Positions 24,120 to 31,097 of a DNA stretch of 52,923 bases are shown in pieces. The stretch's first letter is position 1. Every line of letters starts with the position of its first letter. The DNA comes from CAZRRV01 sp045660865 (GTDB lineage Bacteria > Bacillota > Clostridia > Oscillospirales > Acutalibacteraceae): assembly GCA_045660865.1 (NCBI GenBank), contig JAZREP010000007.1, forward strand, positions 1 through 52,923, in the 5' to 3' direction. The translations under genes were made by a program, and so were the position numbers. The notes under the pieces are model-generated. The model had not been told where the DNA came from. It searched no databases and saw nothing but the letters and a program-made list of their open reading frames with translations.

Positions 24120-24524
24120 ATGAAGAAAAACAAACGGTATTTAATTATATTCGCTGCAGGTTCAGCAGGTTATGGATTTATCGAAATATTGTGGAGAGGC
24201 AGAACACACTGGTCAATGCTTATTGCCGGTGGGCTCTGCTTTGTTGTTTTCTCGGTTATTGAAAAGCATTTGAAAAACACTCGGCTTTTGTATAAATGTA
24301 TTTTGGGTAGCATTAGTGTTACACTTGTAGAACTTGTTTTTGGCTTGGTTTTTAATGTTTTGCTAGGTCAAAAGGTTTGGGATTACAGCCGAATGCCCTT
24401 AAATTTGGCAGGACAAATCTGTTTGCCATTTTCAGTACTGTGGGGAATACTTGGTGCTTTGTTTATTCCTCTTGCTGGAAAACTCGATGTTTATTTGGAA
24501 AATAAAAAAACGGTTGCTCGATAA
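24120..24524 (+). CDS. Putative CmpB-type (PF06541-like) membrane protein
   Basis: A 134-residue membrane protein with about four hydrophobic segments. The pattern GSAGYGFIEILWRGRTHWSM, then VTLVELVFGLVFNVLLGQKVWDYS, then NLAGQICLPFSVLWG is that of the putative ABC-transporter type IV/CmpB family. The biochemical role of the family is not known; the transporter name is historic. The ribosome-binding site is weak. Its stop codon lies in the loop of the following terminator hairpin. Confidence 0.72.
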   Translation: MKKNKRYLIIFAAGSAGYGFIEILWRGRTHWSMLIAGGLCFVVFSVIEKHLKNTRLLYKCILGSISVTLVELVFGLVFNVLLGQKVWDYSRMPLNLAGQICLPFSVLWGILGALFIPLAGKLDVYLENKKTVAR

Positions 24525-24538
24525 GAGCAACCGTTTTT
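24508..24538. terminator. Bidirectional terminator, CmpB-like gene / rplL
   Basis: CGGTTGCTC (24511-24519) pairs with GAGCAACCG (24525-24533), with an A run before and T run after. The left arm is coding sequence of the membrane protein and the loop holds its stop codon. On the minus strand it ends the ribosomal-protein operon 20 bases past rplL. Confidence 0.85.
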
Positions 24539-24553
24539 GATTTACAGAAGAAC

Positions 24554-24931
24554 TTATTTGAGTTCAACAGTAGCGCCAACTTCTTCAAGTTTAGCTTTGA
24601 TGCTGTCAGCCTCGTCCTTAGCAACAGCCTCTTTCAAAGTCTTGGGAGCGCCGTCAACCAAAGCTTTAGCTTCAGCAAGGCCAAGACCTGTGATTTCACG
24701 AACGGCCTTGATAACCTTAATTTTCTCTGCACCAGCGTTAGCCAATACAACGTCAAACTCTGTTTTCTCTGCAGCAGCGGCAGCGCCACCGGCAGCAGGA
24801 GCAGCAACAGCAACAGCTGCAGCGGCAGAAACGCCAAACTCCTCTTCAACTGCTTTTACAAGCTCGGAAAGTTCGATAACAGTAAGAACTTTAATTTCTT
24901 CAATGATAGCTGCAATCTTCTCAGATGCCAT
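24554..24931 (-). CDS. rplL: 50S ribosomal protein L7/L12
   Basis: A 125-residue stalk protein that recruits translation GTPases. The N-terminal dimerisation domain (IEEIKVLTVIELSELVKAVEEEFG), the Ala-rich hinge (about 35-53) and the C-terminal domain with KIKVIKAVREITGLGLAEAK are all intact. It follows rplJ by 54 bases. It is the last gene of the operon, because a terminator follows at once and rpoB is not next, unlike many Firmicutes. Confidence 0.97.
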   Translation of the reverse strand: MASEKIAAIIEEIKVLTVIELSELVKAVEEEFGVSAAAAVAVAAPAAGGAAAAAEKTEFDVVLANAGAEKIKVIKAVREITGLGLAEAKALVDGAPKTLKEAVAKDEADSIKAKLEEVGATVELK

Positions 24932-24985
24932 GATAATTTACCTCCAAAATTTTATTTTTTGTTTTAGTTTTAGTTTTGTTTTGAA

Positions 24986-25489
24986 TTATTCTGCAGACGC
25001 ATTTTTATCAACAACGGCCTGGATAGCACGCGCAAATGCGGCGATAGGTGCGTTGAATGCGTTGCAAACGGTTGCAAGAAGAACATCCCTTGAGGGAAGC
25101 TTTGCAAGAGATTCTACGGTGTTAACATCAACAACTTGGTTATCAATGAAACCGCACTTAACCTTGAAATTTTCGGGACCCTCAGCATATTTGCAAAGAA
25201 TACGTGCAGCAGCAGTATGGTCCTCTTTGCTGATTGCGATAGCTGTGGTGCCGGACAAAACTTCGTCCAGAGCAGCAAGCTCAGTACCCTCAATAGCAAG
25301 GTGAATAATGGAATTTTTAACTACCGCGTAGTAAACGCCGGCTTCACGCAATTCCTTACGTAGCTTTGTGTCATCAGCAACGGTGATACCTTTGTAGTCA
25401 ACCAGAACACCGGCGACAGCACCGTCCAAATGTGATTTCAAATCAGCAACCTGTTGCTTTTTGAGCTCTAAAGCTTTTACACTTGGCAA
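24986..25489 (-). CDS. rplJ: 50S ribosomal protein L10
   Basis: L10 (167 residues) anchors the L7/L12 stalk to the ribosome. N-terminal rRNA-binding region (VADLKSHLDGAVAGVLVDYKG) and C-terminal helix for L12 dimers (ending AIQAVVDKNASAE) are clear. The start is TTG 25489, 7 bases after GGAGGTG, and no ATG is available. An L10-type leader with attenuator and a consensus promoter lie between it and rplA, so rplJ-rplL can be transcribed apart from the upstream genes. Confidence 0.95.
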   Translation of the reverse strand: MPSVKALELKKQQVADLKSHLDGAVAGVLVDYKGITVADDTKLRKELREAGVYYAVVKNSIIHLAIEGTELAALDEVLSGTTAIAISKEDHTAAARILCKYAEGPENFKVKCGFIDNQVVDVNTVESLAKLPSRDVLLATVCNAFNAPIAAFARAIQAVVDKNASAE

Positions 25490-25504
25490 ATGAATTCACC
25501 TCCA

Positions 25505-25636
25505 AAAATATAAAATGCCTATTCCCAAGCACGAGAATAGGCATAAATAAACAGAAAACCATTTACTTAAATGCAATCCTCGGTAGGCGATTTAACTTAC
25601 TCCATAACGGAACCTACTGTCTTTGGAAATACAACA
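25505..25636 (-). promoter_or_regulatory. L10 leader RNA with attenuator hairpin
   Basis: On the minus strand, GACAGTAGGT, a GTTAAATCGCCTACCGAGG block (25576-25625) and the purine-rich parts between match the L10 leader of Firmicutes. ATGCCTATTC and GAATAGGCAT (25515-25544) then form a hairpin followed by T-rich sequence, as expected for an attenuator. By family analogy, excess L10(L12)4 binds the leader and lowers rplJL expression. Confidence 0.8.
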
Positions 25637-25641
25637 AAAGT

Positions 25642-25670
25642 ATAATAGCACAAACCTTATGCTTTGTCAA
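25642..25670 (-). promoter_or_regulatory. Promoter of rplJ-rplL
   Basis: On the minus strand, -35 TTGACA (25665-25670) and -10 TATTAT (25642-25647) are 17 bases apart. The element lies between the rplA stop and the L10 leader. Confidence 0.75.
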
Positions 25671-25677
25671 GCACAAA

Positions 25678-26373
25678 TTATGCGCCGAATTTAGCGGAAT
25701 TGATTTTAATTCCGGGGCCCATGGTGGTAGCAACCACGCAAGAGCGGATATACTGACCTTTAGCGGCAGCAGGCTTAGCCTTAACGATAGCACCCATAAG
25801 TGCCTCGAGGTTCTCCTTCAACTTATCAGCGCCGAAAGAAACTTTACCGATAGGGCAGTGAATGATGTTGGTCTTATCCAAACGGTATTCGATTTTACCG
25901 GCTTTAGCTTCGGCAACAGCCTTAGCAACGTCCGGAGTAACAGTACCGGCTTTGGGGTTAGGCATTAAGCCACGGGGACCGAGAACCTTACCCAAACGAC
26001 CTACAAGACCCATCATATTAGGTGTAGTGATTAATACATCGAAATCCATCCAGTTTTCGTTCTGGATTTTAGCGATATATTCTTCAGAACCAGCGAATTC
26101 AGCGCCGGCAGCCAAAGCTGCATCAACATCGTCACCCTTAGCAATAACTAAAACGCGTACCTTTTTACCGGTACCGTTAGGAAGAACGATAGCGCCACGT
26201 ACCTGCTGGTCAGCGTGACGAGAGTCAACGCCTAAACGAACGTGTATTTCAACTGTTTCGTCAAATTTTGCAATTTTTGTTTTAACAGCTAAATCCATAG
26301 CCTCGTCTACATCATATAATTTGGTAGTATCGACAAGCTTGGAGCTTTCAACATATTTTTTACCATGTTTCAT
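25678..26373 (-). CDS. rplA: 50S ribosomal protein L1
   Basis: L1 (231 residues) forms the L1 stalk of the large subunit and, in many bacteria, represses its own operon by binding mRNA that mimics its rRNA site. The family signature VLGPRGLMPNPKAGTVTPDV is present, together with RVLVIAKGDD and the C-terminal GPGIKINSAKFGA. GGGAGGT precedes the ATG. It follows rplK by 56 bases, a gap that holds one of the predicted L1 sites. Confidence 0.97.
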   Translation of the reverse strand: MKHGKKYVESSKLVDTTKLYDVDEAMDLAVKTKIAKFDETVEIHVRLGVDSRHADQQVRGAIVLPNGTGKKVRVLVIAKGDDVDAALAAGAEFAGSEEYIAKIQNENWMDFDVLITTPNMMGLVGRLGKVLGPRGLMPNPKAGTVTPDVAKAVAEAKAGKIEYRLDKTNIIHCPIGKVSFGADKLKENLEALMGAIVKAKPAAAKGQYIRSCVVATTMGPGIKINSAKFGA

Positions 26374-26394
26374 TATAATTTACCTCCCAAAAAA

Positions 26395-26420
26395 GTGGTT
26401 ATTCGGATATATCCTCCCAC
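26395..26420 (-). promoter_or_regulatory. Predicted L1-binding mRNA site upstream of rplA
   Basis: On the minus strand the arms GTGGGAGG and GAATAACCAC enclose GGATATATCC. The outer GTGG/CCAC stem, the short GA side and the GAATAA strand of the inner loop closely mirror the L1 site of 23S rRNA, where GGTGGGAGG pairs across to GAAATACCACC. It ends 22 bases before the rplA start, a fitting place to block initiation. Confidence 0.6.
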
Positions 26421-26429
26421 AAGGGAGCA

Positions 26430-26855
26430 CTAATCGATGACTTCGATGCCCATGCTGCGTGCAGTACCTTTAATCATCGACATAGCCGATTCGATAGAAG
26501 CTGCATTCAAGTCAGGCATTTTTTGCTCAGCGATTTTTCTTACTTGCTCGGTTGTGATTTTTGCTACCTTTGTCTTGTTGGGGACACCGGAAGCAGTCTC
26601 GATTCCGCAAGCCTTTTTAATTAAAACGGCAGCGGGAGGAGTTTTAGTGATAAAACTGAAAGAACGGTCAGCGTAAACTGTGATGACAACAGGAATAACA
26701 AGACCTGCATCATTCTTAGTACGCTCGTTGAATTCTTTAGTGAATGCCATAATGTTAACACCATGCTGACCGAGAGCAGGACCTACAGGGGGAGCGGGTG
26801 TTGCTTTACCTGCAGGAATTTGAAGCTTGATATAGCCCGTAATTTTTTGAGCCAT
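26430..26855 (-). CDS. rplK: 50S ribosomal protein L11
   Basis: L11 (141 residues) binds the GTPase-associated region of 23S rRNA. Typical N-terminal KLQIPAGKATPAPPVGPALGQHG and the C-terminal rRNA-binding domain with VAKITTEQVRKIAEQKMPDLNA are visible. An AGGTGC-type site precedes the ATG. A leader of 134 bases separates it from nusG. Confidence 0.97.
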   Translation of the reverse strand: MAQKITGYIKLQIPAGKATPAPPVGPALGQHGVNIMAFTKEFNERTKNDAGLVIPVVITVYADRSFSFITKTPPAAVLIKKACGIETASGVPNKTKVAKITTEQVRKIAEQKMPDLNAASIESAMSMIKGTARSMGIEVID

Positions 26856-26879
26856 TTTAAAGCACCTCCGAAAAAAATA

Positions 26880-26928
26880 GTGGTAATGGATTTAATAAAC
26901 CCTTGGCGGAACAAAATGTTCCTCCCAC
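26880..26928 (-). promoter_or_regulatory. Predicted L1-binding mRNA site upstream of rplK
   Basis: On the minus strand GTGGGAGGAAC begins the element and CATTACCAC closes it. GTGG pairs with CCAC, GGAAC with GTTCC, and GGGTTTA with the later AAATCC. The GTGGGAGG and TACCAC blocks match the 23S L1 site and the smaller element before rplA. It ends 24 bases before rplK. Confidence 0.55.
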
Positions 26929-26989
26929 AGCGGCAATATGCCAACGGCTAAACAGCCGTTTAATAAGCGCATAACGCGTATTAACTGAT

Positions 26990-27517
26990 TTATTCAGCCA
27001 ATGAAAGCTGATTGAGTTCCAATTCAACAGCAGTTTCTCTGCCGAACATGGAAATAGTAACCTTAACGAAGTTTTTAGCAATATCGATTTCTGTAACGAT
27101 ACCGGTAAAGCCTTCCAAAGGTCCGTCAATAATTTTGACTTCATCGCCGACATTGTATGACACTTCGACTGTGCGCTTCTCAACGCCGAGTGCAGCAACT
27201 TCACTGTCGGTAAGCGGTACCGGCTTGGAGGCAGGGCCAACAAAACCTGTAACGCCGTGGGTATTACGGACAACATACCATGAATCATCCGTAACAATCA
27301 TCTTGATTAGTACATAACCCGGGAAAATCTTTCTTTCGTACTGTTTTTCCTTATTATCCTTAATTTCGGTAACGGTTTCGGTAGGAACCTTGATATCGTG
27401 GATTAAATCCTGCATACCACGGTTTTCAACCATTTTCTCAAGGTCATTCATAACCTTGTTTTCGTAACCGGAATAGGTGTGGATTACATACCATTTTGCT
27501 TCACTGTAATCAGACAT
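26990..27517 (-). CDS. nusG: Transcription termination/antitermination protein NusG
   Basis: NusG (175 residues) binds RNA polymerase and couples transcription to translation or Rho. The NGN domain (about 1-115) carries KWYVIHTYSGYENKV and IFPGYVLIKM. The C-terminal KOW domain (about 122-175) carries VGDEVKIIDGPLEGFTGIV. It follows secE by 23 bases in the usual secE-nusG order. Confidence 0.97.
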   Translation of the reverse strand: MSDYSEAKWYVIHTYSGYENKVMNDLEKMVENRGMQDLIHDIKVPTETVTEIKDNKEKQYERKIFPGYVLIKMIVTDDSWYVVRNTHGVTGFVGPASKPVPLTDSEVAALGVEKRTVEVSYNVGDEVKIIDGPLEGFTGIVTEIDIAKNFVKVTISMFGRETAVELELNQLSLAE

Positions 27518-27540
27518 TTTATACCTCCTAATTACGAGGC

Positions 27541-28218
27541 TTACAGACCCAGTAACAAATCAAGCAATGAACCAAGGCCGAAGTCTAACAGCCAGATGAA
27601 CGCACCGACAATTAAACACATAATAAGAACAACTAAAGTATTCTTAACAACGGCACGCGGGCCCGGCCAAACGATTTTTTTGATTTCGCTTTTGTACTCT
27701 CTGAAGAAGCGCATAATACGCTTGGGCAAAGTAAGCTGACCTTTTGTTTCGATATAATCTGCAACCAAGGTGTAAGCAATACCAGCAATAGCGGCAGCAA
27801 ACAAAGCAATGGCTGTGATTAAAACGAAGGGTGTGTAAGCAATGTTGGTAACGTTTTCCAACGGACGCTTATCAACGTAAGCAACAGGGTTGGAAAGTGC
27901 AACAACCAACATATAAATACCGGCAGCCAAAGCAAAGCCAACCTGGAACAGGCGAGACTTTTTAAACTTGAAAGACAAACCGGAGCAAAGTGCACCCAAC
28001 AAGGTTAACAGCAGACAAAATAGAATATCGGCTGATTTTGCCAGATTAACAGTTGTATCGCCAAGTTTTACGTTAGAACCGAAACCGAGTGTAGCACCCG
28101 AAGCGGTAACGTGAACACCGTTCGATACAATGGTGGCAAAATTAAAGAAGAATAATGCTAAAGCACCGACACTTAAAACCAGAGTAACAATACGCAAAAC
28201 GAATTTTGTAGTTTTCAT
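27541..28218 (-). CDS. secE: SecE translocase subunit with large N-terminal membrane extension
   Basis: The C-terminal 60 residues (about 165-225) are a standard SecE: FFREYKSEIKKIVWPGPRAVVKNT and one membrane helix (about 193-213), which braces SecY. Ahead of it lies an unusual extension of about 160 residues with four predicted membrane helices (about 5-32, 63-83, 88-109, 128-153) and an outside loop of 30 residues between the first two. Normal Gram-positive SecE is about 60-75 residues long. The long start is supported by GGGAGGT just before ATG 28218, and the internal ATG before the SecE core has no good ribosome-binding site. The extension's function is unknown. Context (rpmG-secE-nusG) confirms identity. 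Confidence 0.88.
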   Translation of the reverse strand: MKTTKFVLRIVTLVLSVGALALFFFNFATIVSNGVHVTASGATLGFGSNVKLGDTTVNLAKSADILFCLLLTLLGALCSGLSFKFKKSRLFQVGFALAAGIYMLVVALSNPVAYVDKRPLENVTNIAYTPFVLITAIALFAAAIAGIAYTLVADYIETKGQLTLPKRIMRFFREYKSEIKKIVWPGPRAVVKNTLVVLIMCLIVGAFIWLLDFGLGSLLDLLLGL

Positions 28219-28232
28219 TCTGTGTACCTCCC

Positions 28233-28382
28233 TTATTTGGTTTCCTTGTGAACGGTATGCTTTTTGCAGAATCTACAATACTTGTTCATTTCGAGCCTGT
28301 CAGGGTCGTTTTTCTTGTTTTTCATAGTATTGTAATTGCGTTGCTTGCATTCTGTGCAAGCCAGTGTGATTTTGACTCTCAT
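28233..28382 (-). CDS. rpmG: 50S ribosomal protein L33
   Basis: This 49-residue zinc-type L33 has the two CxxC pairs ACTECKQ and YCRFCKK, and begins MRVKITLAC. GGGAGGTG precedes the ATG. It is the first gene of the secE-nusG-rpl operon and ends 14 bases before secE. The tRNA-Trp gene often found at this place in Firmicutes is not present. Confidence 0.95.
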   Translation of the reverse strand: MRVKITLACTECKQRNYNTMKNKKNDPDRLEMNKYCRFCKKHTVHKETK

Positions 28383-28519
28383 AACGGCACCTCCCGTTTT
28401 ACGGAAATTAGTTTTTACCCAAATTACTTTGGGACGAACGCCTCCCTCAAGTATATACCTCGAAGCGCTGAGGATTTATACCAAAAAGGTAAAAAGAACC
28501 TTTTCGCAGAGGTACAAGT

Positions 28520-28548
28520 ATTTTATCACAAGAGAACAGCCAAGTCAA
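28520..28548 (-). promoter_or_regulatory. Promoter of rpmG-secE-nusG-rplKA
   Basis: On the minus strand -35 TTGACT (28543-28548) and -10 TAAAAT (28520-28525) are 17 bases apart. The leader to rpmG is about 130 bases and contains small hairpins, such as CCCAAA/TTTGGG near 28418-28433. Confidence 0.7.
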
Positions 28549-28588
28549 GCATTTTTTTCTGCCGGTATTACAATTAAAAAAATATGTG

Positions 28589-28617
28589 TTGAATAATGTA
28601 TATAGTTATGTTATTAT
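28589..28617 (+). promoter_or_regulatory. Promoter of the PqqD/peptidase/ABC cassette
   Basis: TTGAAT and TATTAT are 17 bases apart. The transcript would start about 30 bases before the first gene. The surrounding DNA is very A+T rich, so the match is less telling than elsewhere. Confidence 0.5.
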
Positions 28618-28655
28618 ATATTGTACAATTATATATAAAATGGGAGAAAATGTTT

Positions 28656-28919
28656 ATGAAAATCGTTGATGGTTACATTCTTAAAAATATAGCCGACTCT
28701 TATGTAGTAGTGCCGATAGGCAGTCGCAGTGTTGATTTTTCCTCGATTATTTCGGTTAATGATACAGGTGCTTTTATTTGGGAACAGCTCGAAACAGAAA
28801 CAACTCCGGAAAAAATCTTACAAAACATGTTGGAGCAATATGATGTTAGCGAAGAGCAAGCTAAAGCTGATATTGATGCTTTTATTGAAAAATTGAAAGA
28901 GGCAGAGCTATTGGCATGA
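28656..28919 (+). CDS. PqqD-like (RRE-type) protein
   Basis: An 87-residue PqqD-family protein. These are winged-helix peptide chaperones that, in many RiPP pathways, bind leader peptides. Visible features are YILKNIADSYVVVPIG, the FSSIISVNDTGAFIWEQLE stretch (the conserved N-x-x-G/A-x-x-I/L-W pattern) and a C-terminal helix pair rich in Glu/Lys. ATG 28656 is 9 bases after GGGAG. It overlaps the next gene by 4 bases (ATGA). No precursor peptide or modifying enzyme is visible within 2 kb. Confidence 0.8.
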   Translation: MKIVDGYILKNIADSYVVVPIGSRSVDFSSIISVNDTGAFIWEQLETETTPEKILQNMLEQYDVSEEQAKADIDAFIEKLKEAELLA

Positions 28920-29380
28920 GTAAAAATGTGTTAACCGCATCTATGGAACAACTCGCACCAATCATAACCGAGATTACTGATGCAGGTAACGATGTGACCA
29001 TCACAGTTACCGGTAAAAGTATGCGTCCCTTGTGGTATCACTCTAAAAATAATGTCACTCTCACCGGCTGTAATCCCGATACTCTCAAAAAGGGAGACGT
29101 TCCGCTTTACAGACGGGCTGATGGTAAATATGTCCTGCACCGAATTATCCGAGTTAATGAGGATAGCTTTGATTTAGTCGGTGACGGGCAGTATATAGTT
29201 GAATACGGATTGGAAAAATTCCGTGTTATTGCCGTTGTAAAGTCCTTTACTAAGGCAGGTCATACATATACGGTGAATAATTTAATTTACCGTGCTTATT
29301 CTTGCTTGTGGATGTGGCTGCTGCCTGTCCGCAAACATCTCTTTACTATTTATTCTAAACTGAAAAGAGTGTTCAGATGA
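28916..29380 (+). CDS. S24/S26-type signal-peptidase-like protein, Ser-His type
   Basis: A 154-residue peptidase of the S24/S26 clan. TGKSMRPLW gives the nucleophile Ser35, then KGDVPLYRR, and YVLHRIIRV puts His75 where bacterial signal peptidase I has Lys. DLVGDGQYI supplies Asp90. This Ser-His form is that of the archaeal/ER-type enzymes. A hydrophobic stretch near the C-terminus (about 125-137) may associate with the membrane. It overlaps both neighbours by 4 bases. Together with the PqqD-like protein and exporter it may process an exported peptide, which is inference. Confidence 0.78.
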   Translation: MSKNVLTASMEQLAPIITEITDAGNDVTITVTGKSMRPLWYHSKNNVTLTGCNPDTLKKGDVPLYRRADGKYVLHRIIRVNEDSFDLVGDGQYIVEYGLEKFRVIAVVKSFTKAGHTYTVNNLIYRAYSCLWMWLLPVRKHLFTIYSKLKRVFR

Positions 29381-31035
29381 AAAAAACCGCACTTTCTTGG
29401 ATTTATCGCACCAGCAAAAAGTTTATACCCGGCATATTGCTTATAACACTGTTAAGTGCGATAAGCTCAGCGGGGTATATAGTTTTGGCTGTTGCCTCCA
29501 AAGGTATAATTGATGTTGCCACCGGTGACGGTGACGGCTCTATTGGTTTTTGGGCAATAGTTTTGGCTGCAACTGTATTGCTTGAGGTTGTAAATAACTA
29601 TGTGTCATCATACTTAAGGGTGCGTATACAAAGCAAGTTGGATATGCATCTTAAAAGCCATTTGCTTAAAAAGTATTTTAAGAAAGAGTATAAAAGCATA
29701 TACAAAATTCATTCAGGCGAGATAGTTAATAAACTTTCGGCTGATATTGATTTGGTTGCGGCAGGAGTAGTAGGCATTCTTCCGCGTGCCGTTTCTATTA
29801 TTACCAAGGTTGTATTGGGTATCGGCGCATTGATTTATTTAGACGGTTCTTTTGCTGTAATTGTCCTTGCGCTTGGTATACTGTTAGCACTGTTCAGCCG
29901 TTTGTACAGCGAGAAGTACAAATATCTGCATAAGCAGATGCAACAGACAAACGGTGAAATCCGCAGCTATATGCAGGAGTGTGCTGAAAATGTGGTAGTA
30001 ATAAAATCATTTGCCACAGACATGCCGGTGCACAAACGCTTGTATGAAAAAATGAAGGCGAATTTCAAAATTAAATTAAAACGAAATTCGGTCAGCAATA
30101 TTGCTTCTGCCGGCATAACGTTATTGTTTATGGGTGGATATTATATAACTTTAGTGTGGGGTGCGGCTCAAATCGGTGTTGGTGCAATGACATACGGTAC
30201 CTTGATGGGCCTTTTGCAGATTGTTTCGCAAATACGAACCCCGTTATATAATGTATCGGGCATATTCCCGCAAATGTTTTCAATGCTTGCTTCGGCGGAG
30301 CGATTGATTGAACTGGAAAATCTGCCTGACGAAAACTTTGAAAATTCTTCTAAGGTAGAAAGCCTCTATAAAAAGCTTAATTGCCTTAGCGGAAAAGATA
30401 TTGTATTTTCTTATGATGACGGCAACAATGATGAAACAGTGCTTACAGGCGGCGAATTTTGTGTTAAAAAAGGTCAAATTGCAGTAATTACCGGTGACTC
30501 CGGTGTAGGCAAGAGCACCTTGTTCCGTATGCTGTTAGGTCTGTTTACTCCGTCCGGGGGAACACTTGAGTTAGAAACGGACGATGAAAAAATTCCTGTC
30601 GGTCCTGATACGCGCTCCCTTTTTGCTTACGTGCCGCAGGAAAATATGCTCCTTTCGGGCTCTATTCGTGAAAACTTAACTCTATGCCGCCAAAATGCCA
30701 CCGAAGAGGAAATAGAGCAGGCGGTTAAGGCATCTTTGATTTATGATTTCGTGTCTTCATTACCTAAGGGCTTGGATACAGAATTGGGTGAGCGTGGACT
30801 TGGCTTGTCGGAAGGTCAGCTGCAACGTATTGCTATTGCTCGTGCATTATTAAGCTCGGCTCCGATTCTATTGCTTGACGAATCCACCTCAGCGTTGGAC
30901 GAAAAAACTGAGCATGCATTGTTGGAAAACATTAAAGGCATGAAAAATAAGACGGTGCTTTTAATTACCCACCGTCATACTGCAATGGAAATTTGCGACA
31001 CGATTATTCATATTGAAAAAGGTAAGATAATGTAA
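29377..31035 (+). CDS. ABC transporter, fused permease and ATPase (exporter type)
   Basis: A 552-residue half-transporter. Six membrane helices (about 1-300) are followed by the nucleotide-binding domain with Walker A GDSGVGKST (about 373-381), signature LSEGQ (about 477-481), Walker B ILLLDES (about 497-503) and the H-loop THRH. It should act as a homodimer, exporting a peptide or lipid. The N-terminus has no C39 peptidase domain, so leader cleavage would need the adjacent S26 protein. It overlaps that gene by 4 bases (ATGA) and ends at a strong terminator. Confidence 0.9.
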   Translation: MKKTALSWIYRTSKKFIPGILLITLLSAISSAGYIVLAVASKGIIDVATGDGDGSIGFWAIVLAATVLLEVVNNYVSSYLRVRIQSKLDMHLKSHLLKKYFKKEYKSIYKIHSGEIVNKLSADIDLVAAGVVGILPRAVSIITKVVLGIGALIYLDGSFAVIVLALGILLALFSRLYSEKYKYLHKQMQQTNGEIRSYMQECAENVVVIKSFATDMPVHKRLYEKMKANFKIKLKRNSVSNIASAGITLLFMGGYYITLVWGAAQIGVGAMTYGTLMGLLQIVSQIRTPLYNVSGIFPQMFSMLASAERLIELENLPDENFENSSKVESLYKKLNCLSGKDIVFSYDDGNNDETVLTGGEFCVKKGQIAVITGDSGVGKSTLFRMLLGLFTPSGGTLELETDDEKIPVGPDTRSLFAYVPQENMLLSGSIRENLTLCRQNATEEEIEQAVKASLIYDFVSSLPKGLDTELGERGLGLSEGQLQRIAIARALLSSAPILLLDESTSALDEKTEHALLENIKGMKNKTVLLITHRHTAMEICDTIIHIEKGKIM

Positions 31036-31059
31036 TTATATAATATATATAATATATAA

Positions 31060-31097
31060 GGGTGCATTCGGCAACGGCCGAATGCACCCTTTTTTTA
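31060..31097. terminator. Bidirectional terminator, ABC exporter / DUF1015 gene
   Basis: GGGTGCATTCGGC pairs with GGCCGAATGCACCC, followed by a T run on the plus strand. On the minus strand it lies right after the stop of the DUF1015 gene. Confidence 0.88.

Noticed and set aside
27541..27714. Short SecE from an internal ATG near residue 169
   Set aside because: No ribosome-binding site precedes it, while the long start has GGGAGGT at the right distance.
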